Source: Mytilisepta virgata | Lineage: Eukaryota > Mollusca > Bivalvia > Mytilida > Mytilidae | NCBI GenBank assembly: GCA_028015205.1 | Contig: CM051513.1 | Coordinates: 46,876,841-46,940,840, forward strand | Direction: 5' to 3' | Length of the DNA stretch: 64,000 nt | Part shown: positions 23,316-34,787 of the stretch, one piece after another | Numbering within the stretch: position 1 is the stretch's first letter | How the letters are laid out: the number at the start of each line of letters is the position of its first letter | The notes under the pieces: generated by a model | What the model was told of the DNA's origin: nothing | Databases searched by the model: none | Seen by the model: only the letters and a program-made list of their open reading frames with translations | Translations under genes and position numbers: made by a program

Positions 23316-25070
23316 TGTATCGCTCACCTGACAAAATGCTTCGACAAACTTCCATCAATTCTTTGGTTGAATTTGCTTCAAAAGTTTCAGAGCAGATGAT
23401 CAAAATATATTTTTCTCATAGGGATCAAAGTTAAAAGTATTTCCCCTCTGGTGGCCATGTTTTTCTCAGATTTCAACATAATGAGCCAACTTTGGAAAGG
23501 ACCTTCTATACATCATTCCAGTACAGTTTTATTCAATTTGCTATTATAGTTTTAGAGGATATGATCAAAATATGTTTGTCTTTTTCCATAGGCATGTATG
23601 TTAAACTATGTTTCTGCTGTCAGCCATGATGTGTGTCACATTCGAACGAAATGAGCAATCCCTCTAAAGGACCTTCCATACATCATTCCAGAACAGTTTG
23701 GTTAAATTTGCTCAAGTAGTTTCAGGAAATGAACTTTAACATGTTTTCCTATAGGGTCCAATGTTGTCCTGCGCTGGCAGAAATGTTTTACAGCGGATTG
23801 GAAAAATTTCAACAATCTCAGTATAGGACCTTCCATACATCATTCCTGTAAAGTTTGGTTAAATTTGCTCAAGTAGTTTCTGAGGAGATGAACTTTAACA
23901 TGTTTTCCCATAGAGTCCAATGTTAAACTATGTCCTGCTCTGGCAGCCATGTTTTTTGGCGGATCGGAAAAATTTCGGCAATCTTAGTAAAGGACCTTCC
24001 ATACATCATTCCTGTAAATTGGTTAAATTTGCTTCATTGGTTTTAGAGGAGATGATCAATATGCTAAAGTTAACGGACGACGGACGGACGCCAAGTGATA
24101 GCAAAAGCTCACATGGCCTTTGGCCAGGTGAGCTAAAAAGTGGAATTTGAATTCAAAACCATAAAGAATTAGGAAAATTTCTGGAGTAGGATTTAAAACT
24201 TTTGTGAAATATTAAAATGTTGAAAATTTGACAAAGAAAGGACAATAACTCCAAGATGGGTATTCAGATTTATTACAAAATTAGAGGGTATGTAGATCTT
24301 GACATGCTGAACATTTTGACAGTTAAAACTTAACCTCTATCTCTAATACTTTTAATTTTTTGGAAAATTTGATAAAAAAGGGCAATAACTCCAAGATGGG
24401 TAATCATATTTACTTCAAAATTAGAGGATATGTAGATCTTGACATGCTGAACATAATTGCATTTTAAACTTAACTTCTATCTCTTATAGTTAATGAAATA
24501 CAAGGCAAAATATATTAAAATGTTGAAAATTTGACAAAGAAAGGGCAATAACTCCAAGATGGGCATTCTGATTTATAATAAAGTTAGAGGGTATGTTGAT
24601 CTTGACATGCTGAACATTTTTGCAGTAACACTTAACCTCTATCTCTAATCTTTTCAAAATATAAGACAAAATGTATAAAAAATGGGCAATAACTCCAAGA
24701 TGGGTATTCCAATTAACTTCAAAATTGCAGGGTAGGTAGATCTTGCCGTGTTGATCATTTTTACCCCATGTCAGATTTTCAATATCTACTGGTTTTGGAC
24801 AACCATATCAGTCACAATGGAGTTATTAACCAAAAACAGCAATTAACCCCTATGTTCTATATATAGTAACAGCGGCCATGTTGTTTGGTCCTTTAACTCA
24901 TCGGATACAATTTTGAAACTGGGTACCCTGGTGATGATTCAGACCAAGCTTGGTTCATATTGGCCCAGCAGTTTCAGAGGAGGAGATTTTTTTAAAAGTT
25001 TACGACAGACGACAGACGGACGGACGCCAAGTGATGGCAATAGCTCACATGACCCTTCGGGTCAGGTGAG
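23316..25070. repeat. Nested repeat element with internal tandem arrays
   Basis: The ends are short inverted repeats: CTCACCTGAC near 23325 and GTCAGGTGAG near 25060. A second copy of the right-end sequence (CGGACGGACGCCAAGTGAT through GGTGAGCT) lies at about 24080-24136. Two tandem arrays lie inside: four units of about 160 bp (GGACCTTCCATACATCATTC at about 23500, 23671, 23828, 23992) and four of about 140-163 bp (GGGCAATAACTCCAAGATGG at about 24240, 24380, 24543, 24684). The CAGGTGAGCT ends are a common bivalve dispersed-repeat signature. No coding capacity. Confidence 0.7.
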
Positions 25071-25083
25071 CTGAAAAAAACCT

Positions 25084-26110
25084 CTTGTCAGCAATGCAAT
25101 GCATATCTGGAAAAAGAGAAATTAAACTTGCTCACGGAAGAAGACAAATTAAGACAACAAGAACATATAACACTAAAAGATAGAGCACGTGAGTCGAAAG
25201 AAACTGATAAACAAAAAGCAAAATCAGATAATTATTTGTTGGCACATTTGATTTGGAAGCTGTGCTTTATACACCATGCTCAAACGTAAGTCAACTTTTC
25301 CACAAGAGAAAATTGTCATGCTATAATCTGAGACCTTGCAACTAAATATGCAACTTGCCATTTGTGGGACGAGACGGAAGCAGCAAGGGGCTCGTCAGAA
25401 ATAGGAACTTGCCTTATAATACATCTTCAAGGACTTCCTATGAGTATAAATCATGTTATTTTATTGTTATATAGGAATCAATATATTGCTGCAGGATTGC
25501 TTTATGTTATTAAACAGTCTTCTTACATTGAAACAATTGAGCAAAATTTTCTCGAAAGTGATCACACTCAAATGGAGTGCGACTCTATGCACGCTGCTAT
25601 AGAGCAAAGAAAACTACGCCAATTTTCGTTCCAAGTCAGTGGGACACTATCGTGCGGGCTGCAAGAGAGAAACATCCTTATGTAGTCGTGCCGTAACGAT
25701 TCAATCAATTCTTCGATCTGGAGAAACTTGCAAATGAAAATTTTGGAAATTTCAAATATACTTTTGACGGTCAAAGAGTAAATTGGATCAAGATTAAGAA
25801 TTTACGTGTGGACACTGATAGTGAGAACCTCATAAAATTAAAGTATACATTTGATAAGCGTGAAAAATTTAAGGAAATGTAGCAAAGAAATTGAGACTTG
25901 GAGAACGCCGAGCGAGACATTAATCTTGAACAAAGATACTTTGATAAGCGTGCTATTTCAAGTGAAAAGAAAGCAGACTTGTTATCACTGTGTAAATCAC
26001 TAGTGACCCCCTCCCCTCACGGGTCGTTCTACACTTTGAAAACCAATGAAAAGCTCAAGGATTGTCTACCCGTACCTGATACCCTAGAAGACCATGAGGA
26101 CTCATCATAA
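25084..26110 (+). pseudogene. Transposase-like protein, C-terminal segment (copy 1)
   Basis: Continues the protein from 23315: CQQCNAYLEKEK at 25089, then frameshifts, then WDETEAARGSSEIGTC (about 25362), NQYIAAGLLYVIKQSS, and FLESDHTQMECDSMHA (about 25550-25600). After further shifts come FDGQRVNWIKIKNLRVDT (about 25765) and a C-terminal stretch with ADLLSLCKSLVTP (25898-26110). A short deletion removes residues expected before NQYIAAG, where family members carry an acidic catalytic-type motif. The pattern fits a DDE-type transposase, by family resemblance only. Not functional. Confidence 0.65.
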
Positions 26111-26531
26111 GTATTTTTGAATCATTTGAAGACTTAAACTGTAATAGCGTGCTATCATTATACTTTTGGTATGACAATATGAGAATAATTTGAGAGACTA
26201 TTAAAAAAAAGTTTAATTCCTGTACATTATTCATTTAGTAAAACACTTTTTAGATATATCGTTTTGATGGATGTTTATATGACACAATCTTTCAACCGAT
26301 GAGCATAATCATTATACCACAAATAACAATTATTTTCATTAAACAAATTATCTTGATCTCATGCATGATAACAATAAGCTCTACATCTTAACAAACCTTA
26401 ATATATCTTTAACATAACAATGTTTAACCATTTTCTAATTATGTAAATTTGTTCGGTTAGCAGTACACTTCATGCAATTCATCTATTTTAGCATTAAATA
26501 ATTCCAAATTGCAAGAGGGGTGCTGATTTAA

Positions 26532-26585
26532 CTGATGAGCCCTTGTGGTTTTATCAATTTTGAAAAAGCCACAAGGGCTCATCAG
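26532..26585. repeat. Hairpin, perfect 17-bp arms (copy 1)
   Basis: CTGATGAGCCCTTGTGG (26532-26548) faces its exact complement (26569-26585) across 20 nt. Related motifs occur at 18792, 18861, 19316 and 26902, all within the transposon's end regions, suggesting subterminal transposase-binding repeats. The duplicate is at 30213-30266. Confidence 0.75.
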
Positions 26586-27564
26586 AGAAAAATGCCAAAT
26601 ATAGCTATACTGTTCATTTTATAACTGCTAAAGTTATGCATCTTGAAATTACTGAGTACGTCTTGTTTAAAATTAGTTTGGTTTTTGGTCTTCCAAATGT
26701 TTCGGTTTTAATGCTGCTTATGAGAGGTAACTCCTTTGTATCTAATATTAGTATCTTTGGATTGTTATTTTATATTAGAAGGGTTTATGCAAAAACAGTA
26801 TTAGAAGGGTTTATGCAAAAACAGAGCTGTCTATGACAAACGACTGATTTCACATAACAGTTCAAACCTTTAAATGCAATTTTCTCAAAAATAACAAAAT
26901 TGCTGATGAGCCAGTCTGGTTGTTATCAGTCGACTTGGATTTTCTACATTTACAGTAGGATCCTCCAGCGATCTGGAAATAGACCAAGAAGAAAGCAGAA
27001 TACCACTGGAAACAAGTGGGTTTATTTTTGCAGTAAGAATATCAATTCCCCTATGATAAGAAGGAATTCTGTCAGCGATCTGGAAATAGACCAGCAATAA
27101 AACAGAATGCCACTTGAAACAATTGTTTAAAAGAGTTGATTAAAGAGCAGTTGCCATAGAAATCAAATGTATTCGGTAGAAATTAACCACACATTATACA
27201 TTCAGTGGAGTTGTAAACATCTACTCAAAACATTAAATATTTATTTTACTAAATAAAATAGATAAAACGATGCTGCTTGGGTAATGACAATTATTAGATA
27301 TATTTTGAAATTTCGGGATCATGCATGTTATTCGCCAGCCCAGTCGTCAGATTTGTCCGACATGATTATTCACTGATTTGTTACAGAAATTACCAGTATT
27401 TAGCAAAATTTAAAAATAATAGAAATACTAAGGGTTCATTACTTGTATTGCACATGGTAGATCTCCTTAGCTGAATTTTGGCTTCCTATTTCGGTATTTT
27501 TTGTTATGAGTACTTCTTGTTTAAAACAAGTTTGGTTTTTGGTCTTCGAAATGTTTCGCTTTTA

Positions 27565-27611
27565 ATGCTGCTGATGAGAGGCAACTCCTTGAAATGCGTC
27601 GTATACAGCAT
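27565..27611 (+). ncRNA. Hammerhead ribozyme, type I, complete
   Basis: ATGCTG/CAGCAT stem I, CTGATGA at 27571, GAGG/CCTT stem II, GAAA at 27591, ATGC-GTC-GTAT stem III. Predicted cleavage is after A27605. Confidence 0.8.
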
Positions 27612-27900
27612 AATTTTAATTTACTATATCTAATATAAGTATCTTTGGATTGTTATTTTGAAACTCCTGGGACGATGCCTCTGCATGGTGGACCCTAGGT
27701 CCTCGAGGGTATTCGCCAACCCAGTCGTCAGAAGTTACCAGTATTTAGCAAAAGTAAAAAATAATAGAAATACTAACGGTTCATTCCTTGTATTGCACAT
27801 GGTAGATCTCCTTAGCTGAATTTTGGCTTCCTATTTCAGTATATTTTTCGTTATGAGTACTTCTTGTTTAAAATAAGTTTGGTTTTTGATCTTCCAAATA

Positions 27901-27948
27901 ATGCTGCTGATGAGGGGGTTACTCCTTGAAAAGCGTCGTATACAGCAT
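27901..27948 (+). ncRNA. Hammerhead ribozyme, weakened stem III
   Basis: Core CTGATGA and GAAA intact, stem I intact. An A-A mismatch sits at the second pair of stem III, and stem II has an extra G. Copies with the same changes lie at 31582-31629 and 34740-34787. Confidence 0.65.
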
Positions 27949-28764
27949 AGTATAAATTTAATATCTCTAATATTAGTATATTTCGATTGTTTGTTTTCAA
28001 TTGCAATAAGTTTCAGTGTGTTTTGTAACCTTTCAATATCACATTTGAGTTTTCTACATTTACAGTAGGATCTGTCATCGATCTGGAAATAGACCAAAAA
28101 GAAAGCGAGGATATGTAGATCTTGACATGCTGAACATAATTGCATTTTAAACTTAACTTCTATCTCTTATAGTTAATGAAATACAAGGCAAAATATATTA
28201 AAATGTTGAAAATTTGACAAAGAAAGGGCAATAACTCCAAGATGGGCATTCTGATTTATAATAAAGTTAGAGGGTATGTTGATCTTGACATGCTGAACAT
28301 TTTTGCAGTAACACTTAACCTCTATCTCTAATCTTTTCAAAATATAAGACAAAATGTATAAAAAATTTGAAAATTTCACAAAAAAAGGGCAATAACTCCA
28401 AGATGGGTATTCCAATTAACTTCAAAATTGCAGGGTAGGTAGATCTTGCCGTGTTGATCATTTTTACCCCATGTCAGATTTTCAATATCTACTGGTTTTG
28501 GAGTTATTAACCAAAAACAGCAATTAACCCCTATGTTCTATATATAGTAACAGCGGCCATGTTGTTTGGTCCTTTAACTCATCGGATACAATTTTGAAAC
28601 TGGGTACCCTGGTGATGATTCAGACCAAGCTTGGTTCATATTGGCCCAGCAGTTTCAGAGGAGGAGATTTTTTAAAAAGTTTACGACAGACGACAGACGG
28701 ACGGACGCCAAGTGATGGCAATAGCTCACATGACCCTTCGGGTCAGGTGAGCTGAAAAAAACCT

Positions 28765-29791
28765 CTTGTCAGCAATGCAATGCATATCTGGAAAAAGAGA
28801 AATTAAACTTGCTCACGGAAGAAGACAAATTAAGACAACAAGAACATATAACACTAAAAGATAGAGCACGTGAGTCGAAAGAAACTGATAAACAAAAAGC
28901 AAAATCAGATAATTATTTGTTGGCACATTTGATTTGGAAGCTGTGCTTTATACACCATGCCCAAACGTAAGTCAACTTTTCGACAAGAGAAAATTGTCAT
29001 GCTATAATCTGAGACCTTGCAACTAAAGATGCAACTTGCCATTTGTGGGACGAGACGGAAGCAGCAAGGGGCTCGTCAGAAATAGGAACTTGCCTTATAA
29101 TACATCTTCAAGGACTTCCTATGAGTATAAATCATGTTATTTTATTGTTATATAGGAATCAATATATTGCTGCAGGATTGCTTTATGTTATTAAACAGTC
29201 TTCTTACATTGAAACAATTGAGCAAAATTTTCTCGAAAGTGATCACACTCAAATGGAGTGCGACTCTATGCACGCTGCTATAGAGCAAAGAAAACTACCC
29301 CAATTTTCGTTCCAAGTCAGTGGGACACTATCGTGCGGGCTGCAAGAGAGAAACATCCTTATGTAGTCGTGCCGTAACGATTCAATCAATTCTTCGATCT
29401 GGAGAAACTTGCAAATGAAAATTTTGGAAATTTCAAATATACTTTTGACGGTCAAAGAGTAAATTGGATCAAGATTAAGAATTTACGTGTGGACACTGAT
29501 AGTGAGAACCTCATAAAATTAAAGTATACATTTGATAAGCGTGAAAAATTTAAGGAAATGTAGCAAAGACATTGAGACTTGGAGAACGCCGAGCGAGACA
29601 TTAATCTTGAACAAAGATACTTTGATAAGCGTGCTATTTCAAGTGAAAAGAAAGCAGACTTGTTATCACTGTGTAAATCACTAGTGACCCCCTCCCCTCA
29701 CGGGTCGTTCTACACTTTGAAAACCAATGAAAAGCTCAAGGATTGTCTACCCGTACCTGATACCCTAGAAGACCATGAGGACTCATCATAA
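28765..29791 (+). pseudogene. Transposase-like protein, C-terminal segment (copy 2)
   Basis: Duplicate of 25084-26110 carried by the 3.68-kb tandem duplication. It has the same frameshifts and the same short deletion, plus a few private substitutions (for example R to P in the segment after MHAAIEQRKL). The shared breaks show the protein was already dead before duplication. Confidence 0.65.
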
Positions 29792-30212
29792 GTATTTTTG
29801 AATCATTTGAAGACTTAAACTGTAATAGCGTGCTATCATTATACTTTTGGTATGACAATATGAGAATAATTTGAGAGACTATTAAAAAAAAGTTTAATTC
29901 CTGTACATTATTCATTTAGTAAAACACTTTTTAGATATCTCGTTTTGATGGATGTTTATATGACACAATCTTTCAACCGATGAGCATAATCATTATACCA
30001 CAAATAACAATTATTTTCATTAAACAAATTATCTTGATCTCATGCATGATAACAATAAGCTCTACATCTTAACAAACCTTAATATATCTTTAACATAACA
30101 ATGTTTAACCATTTTCTAATTATGTAAATTTGTTCGGTTAGCAGTACACTTCATGCAATTCATCTATTTTAGCATTAAATAATTCCAAATTGCAAGAGGG
30201 GTGCTGATTTAA

Positions 30213-30266
30213 CTGATGAGCCCTTGTGGTTTTATCAATTTTGAAAAAGCCACAAGGGCTCATCAG
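30213..30266. repeat. Hairpin, perfect 17-bp arms (copy 2)
   Basis: Duplicate of 26532-26585. The transposon's right terminal repeat recurs at 30597-30614. Confidence 0.75.
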
Positions 30267-31245
30267 AGAAAAATGCCAAATATAGCTATACTGTTCATTT
30301 TATAACTGCTAAAGTTATGCATCTTGAAATTACTGAGTACGTCTTGTTTAAAATTAGTTTGGTTTTTGGTCTTCCAAATGTTTCGGTTTTAATGCTGCTT
30401 ATGAGAGGTAACTCCTTTGTATCTAATATTAGTATCTTTGGATTGTTATTTTATATTAGAAGGGTTTATGCAAAAACAGTATTAGAAGGGTTTATGCAAA
30501 AACAGAGCTGTCTATGACAAACGACTGATTTCACATAACAGTTCAAACCTTTAAATGCAATTTTCTCAAAAATAACAAAATTGCTGATGAGCCAGTCTGG
30601 TTGTTATCAGTCGACTTGGATTTTCTACATTTACAGTAGGATCCTCCAGCGATCTGGAAATAGACCAAGAAGAAAGCAGAATACCACTGGAAACAAGTGG
30701 GTTTATTTTTGCAGTAAGAATATCAATTCCCCTATGATAAGAAGGAATTCTGTCAGCGATCTGGAAATAGACCAGCAATAAAACAGAATGCCACTTGAAA
30801 CAATTGTTTAAAAGAGTTGATTAAAGAGCAGTTGCCATAGAAATCAAATGTATTCGGTAGAAATTAACCACACATTATACATTCAGTGGAGTTGTAAACA
30901 TCTACTCAAAACATTAAATATTTATTTTACTAAATAAAATAGATAAAACGATGCTGCTTGGGTAATGACAATTATTAGATATATTTTGAAATTTCGGGAT
31001 CATGCATGTTATTCGCCAGCCCAGTCGTCAGATTTGTCCGACATGATTATTCACTGATTTGTTACAGAAATTACCAGTATTTAGCAAAATTTAAAAATAA
31101 TAGAAATACTAAGGGTTCATTACTTGTATTGCACATGGTAGATCTCCTTAGCTGAATTTTGGCTTCCTATTTCGGTATTTTTTGTTATGAGTACTTCTTG
31201 TTTAAAACAAGTTTGGTTTTTGGTCTTCGAAATGTTTCGCTTTTA

Positions 31246-31292
31246 ATGCTGCTGATGAGAGGCAACTCCTTGAAATGCGTCGTATACAGCAT
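31246..31292 (+). ncRNA. Hammerhead ribozyme, type I, complete
   Basis: Identical copy of the ribozyme at 27565, carried in the tandem duplication. Confidence 0.8.
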
Positions 31293-31581
31293 AATTTTAA
31301 TTTACTATATCTAATATAAGTATCTTTGGATTGTTATTTTGAAACTCCTGGGACGATGCCTCTGCATGGTGGACCCTAGGTCCTCGAGGGTATTCGCCAA
31401 CCCAGTCGTCAGAAGTTACCAGTATTTAGCAAAAGTAAAAAATAATAGAAATACTAACGGTTCATTCCTTGTATTGCACATGGTAGATCTCCTTAGCTGA
31501 ATTTTGGCTTCCTATTTCAGTATATTTTTCGTTATGAGTACTTCTTGTTTAAAATAAGTTTGGTTTTTGATCTTCCAAATA

Positions 31582-31629
31582 ATGCTGCTGATGAGGGGGT
31601 TACTCCTTGAAAAGCGTCGTATACAGCAT
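31582..31629 (+). ncRNA. Hammerhead ribozyme, weakened stem III
   Basis: Copy of 27901-27948 with the same stem III A-A mismatch. Confidence 0.65.
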
Positions 31630-32414
31630 AGTATAAATTTAATATCTCTAATATTAGTATATTTCGATTGTTTGTTTTCAATTGCAATAAGTTTCAGTGT
31701 GTTTTGTAACCTTTCAATATCACATTTGAGTTTTCTACATTTACAGTAGGATCTGTCATCGATCTGGAAATAGACCAAAAAGAAAGCAGAATACCACTTG
31801 AAACAAGTGGGGTTTTTTTTACAGTAGGAAAACCAATTCCCGTATGATAAGAAGGAATTCTGTCAGTGATCTGGAAAAAGATCAGGAGAAAAACATAATA
31901 CCACTTGAAACAAGTGTTACTTTAACAGTAGGAAGTAAGGAATTATGCCAGCGATCTGGAAAAAGACCAGGAAGAAAACAGAATACCACTTGAAACAAGT
32001 GTTTAAAAAGGGTTGATTAAAGAGTAGTTGCCATAGAAATCAAATGTATTCTGTAGAAATTAACTACAAATTTTACATTCAGTGAATTTGTAAACATCTA
32101 CTCAAAACATTTAATATTTATTTTACTAAAATTATAACGGTGCTGCTTCGACAATTATTAGATATATATTGAAACTGCATCATACATGTTATTCGCCAAC
32201 CCAGTCGTCAGACTTGTCTGACAGGATTATTCACCGATTTGTTACAGAAATTACCAGTATTTAGCAAAATTAAAAAATAATAGAAATACTAAGAGTTCAT
32301 TCCTTGTATTGCACATGGTAGATCTCCTTAGCTGAGTTTTGGCTTCATATTTAGGTATTTTTTGTTATGAGTAGTTCTTGTTTAAAATAAGTTTGGTTTT
32401 TGATCTTCCAAATA

Positions 32415-32461
32415 ATGCTGCTGATGAGGGGTAACTCCTTAAAAAGCGTCGTATACATCAT
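32415..32461 (+). pseudogene. Dead hammerhead
   Basis: The essential G of GAAA is A (CTTAAAAAG) and stem I is broken (CATCAT instead of CAGCAT). Duplicate at 35573-35619. Confidence 0.75.
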
Positions 32462-32696
32462 ATATATCTAACATTAGTATCTTTGGATTTTTATTTTTTT
32501 CAATTGCAACAAGTTTCAGTGTGTTTTATAACCTTTCAATGTCACATTTGAGTTTTCTACATTTACAATAGGATCTGTCAGCGTTCTGGAAATAGACCAA
32601 GAAGAAAGCAGAATACCACTTGAAACAAGTGGGGTTTTTTACAGTAGGGAAATCAATTCCCGTACGAAAGTCTATCAGCGATATGGAATATGGAAA

Positions 32697-32984
32697 TAGA
32701 ACAGGAAGATTTGTTTTAGTTGGGGTTTAACGCCGTTTTCAGCCCATTTTGGCCATTTCACGGCGGCTAGTTTTTATTGGTGGAGGAAGCCGGAGTACCC
32801 CGAGAGAACCACCGACCTTCGGTAGGAAAATTGGCAATCCTTGTCAATTAAGATTGGAGTCGAACACACCCCGCCAAAGGTGAGATTCGAACTCACAACC
32901 CCAGCGTTGACAGGCTAGTGATCAGTAGTAGTCGTGACGAACTACCTAGACCACTCGGCCACCGAGTTCCCTAGAACAGGAAGA
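32697..32984 (-). mobile_element. tRNA-derived SINE, copy 1
   Basis: The 262-bp element (32710-32971) lies between 13-bp target-site duplications TAGAACAGGAAGA (32697-32709 and 32972-32984). On the minus strand it begins with a tRNA-like head: A box TGGCCGAGTGGTCTAG (32961-32946) and B box GAGTTCGAATCTC (32894-32882), with Ser/Leu-tRNA-like spacing. Its 3' part holds a hairpin with arms 32731-32737 and 32759-32765 and a 21-nt loop, followed by GTTAAAC, matching the LINE 3' end. Transcription by RNA polymerase III from the internal boxes is expected. Confidence 0.85.
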
Positions 32985-33324
32985 AAACAGAATACCACTT
33001 GAAACAAGTGTTTAAAAGAGTTGATTAAAGAGTATTTGCCATAGAAATCAAATGTATTCTGCAGAAATTAACCACAAATTATACATTCAGTGGATTTGTA
33101 AACATCTACTCAAAACATTTAATATTTATTTTACTAAAATCATGACAATGCTGCTTCGGTAATGACAATTATTAGATATATTTTGAAATTTCGGGATCAT
33201 GCATGTTATTCGCCAACCTAGTCGTCAGACTTGTCCGACATCATTATTCATCGATTTGTTACAGAAATTACCAGTATTGTTTAAAATAAGTTTGGTTTTT
33301 GGTCTTCCAAATGTTTCGGTTTTA

Positions 33325-33371
33325 ATGCTGCTGATGAGAGACAACTCCTTGAAATGCGTTGTATACAGCAT
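33325..33371 (+). ncRNA. Hammerhead ribozyme, weak stem II
   Basis: Core, stem I and stem III intact, with a GTT loop in stem III. Stem II is GAGA/CCTT with an A-C mismatch. Confidence 0.7.
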
Positions 33372-33871
33372 AGTATAAATTTTATATATCTAATATTAGT
33401 ATCTTTGGATTGTTATTTTTTTTTATCAATTGTTTCAGTGTGTTTTATAACCTTTCAATATAACATTTGGGTTTTCTACATTTACAGTAGAATCTGTCAG
33501 CGTTCTGGAAATAGACCAAGAAGAAAACAGAATACCACTTGAAACAAGTGGGGTTTTTTTTACACTAGGAATATCAATTCCCCATAATAAGAAGGACTTA
33601 TGTCAGCGATCTGGAAATAGACCAGCAATAAAACAGAATACCACTTGAAACAAGTGTTATTTTAACAGTAGGAAGATCAATTCCCCTATAATAAGAAGGA
33701 ATTATGTCAGCGATCTGGAAATAGACCCGGAGGAAAACAGAATACCACTTAAAACAATTGTTTGAAAGAGTCGATTAAAGAGTAGTTGCCATAGAAATCA
33801 AATGTACTCGGTAGAAATTAACCACATACATTATACATTCAGTGGATTTGTAATCATCTCAAAACATTTAA

Positions 33872-34470
33872 TATTTAAACCACTGAATATCCATCTTATT
33901 ACATTTAATCTTTCTACTGTGCCGGAAGATATCTACACAGGAGGCCTCGGGGCGTTCAGAACAACCCCATATAAAGTTTTTAGGTAGAGGCGAACGAGCT
34001 GTCTCTTTATAACCGTGGCAAAAAGCTATAAACATATCCTTAAATCCTGCCTACGACTGTGTTTTCAACCCTCTCTATGAGGATATATTTGAACAGCGTG
34101 AAAACAAAATCCCTCCTTTTGGTATCCGGATGAAACCACACATTTCTGGTTCTAACATCAACCTTGATGAAATAGCCCCTATTAATCGCCACCTTGGCTT
34201 TTACCCAAACACAAATTCATTTTTGACATCAGAAAACATAAAAAGTCGGAAACTAACCCCACTGAAACTCAGCAACAGTTTGCTGAATTAAATCAATTTT
34301 TCAATATTTCGATACCATTTATATTGATGGATCAAAAGACTGAGATAAAGTAGCTGCTGCTGCTGTTTATGGACAAATTTACAGCTGAGGCAAGAGCTAT
34401 TATTCCTTCCTTGAAATTCATTAGATCATCCGACAAACAGAACTTTCTAATTTGTTCTGATTCGCTTTCT
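33872..34470 (+). pseudogene. LINE scrap: ORF1 piece fused to ORF2 RNase H piece (copy 1)
   Basis: About 20 codons of ORF1 (KPLNIHLITFNLSTVPEDIY) are fused to the ORF2 region from LGAFRT through the RNase H domain up to ICSDSLS, with internal deletions and stop codons. It belongs to a diverged subfamily. The same fusion point occurs at 37030 and 60245, so it spread with the satellite, not by retrotransposition. Confidence 0.8.
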
Positions 34471-34739
34471 AATATGAGTATCTTTGGGTTGTTATTTTGA
34501 AACTCCTGGGACGATGCCTCTGCATGGTGGACCCTAGGTCCTCGAGGGTATTCGCCAACCCAGTCGTCAGAAGTTACCAGTATTTAGCAAAAGTAAAAAA
34601 TAATAGAAATACTAACGGTTCATTCCTTGTATTGCACATGGTAGATCTCCTTAGCTGAATTTTGGCTTCCTATTTCAGTATATTTTTCGTTATGAGTACT
34701 TCTTGTTTAAAATAAGTTTGGTTTTTGATCTTCCAAATA

Positions 34740-34787
34740 ATGCTGCTGATGAGGGGGTTACTCCTTGAAAAGCGTCGTATACAGCAT
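34740..34787 (+). ncRNA. Hammerhead ribozyme, weakened stem III
   Basis: Third copy of the 27901 variant, brought by the 3.16-kb duplication. Confidence 0.65.

Larger units (their letters stand above)
18659..26933 (+). mobile_element. Decayed 8.3-kb DNA transposon with 18-bp TIRs
   Basis: TCGACTGATAACAACCAG at 18659-18676 is the exact reverse complement of the sequence at 26916-26933. Both ends sit in satellite sequence: the left flank reads CAATATCACATTT and the right flank resumes near GGATTTTCTACATTTACAG, consecutive in intact units. Between them lie an OTU-like segment, transposase-like segments, nested repeats and a short satellite fragment with a dead ribozyme (about 26640-26770). Subterminal motifs related to CTGATGAGCCC recur near both ends. 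The target duplication is unclear (possibly ATTT/ACTT). Superfamily not assigned. Confidence 0.75.
24424..31787 (+). repeat. Tandem duplication, unit about 3.68 kb
   Basis: 24424-28106 is repeated at 28107-31787 with only a handful of substitutions over 3.6 kb. One copy has an extra 22 bp (about 24799-24820); the other has extra bases at about 28358-28380. The junction at 28106/28107 joins a satellite subrepeat (AGACCAAAAAGAAAGC) directly to the middle of the nested repeat (GAGGATATGTAG). The unit spans repeat insertion, transposase C-terminal segment, transposon right end and satellite. Confidence 0.9.

Noticed and set aside
27831..28145. Repeated minus-strand frames (MVYFQIDDRSYCKCRKLKCD type)
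   Set aside because: They are antisense readings of satellite subrepeats, recur only where the unit recurs, and show no purifying selection by eye.
32882..32961. Functional tRNA gene
   Set aside because: The A and B boxes belong to a SINE with target-site duplications and a LINE-like tail; the acceptor stem and anticodon arm are not convincing.
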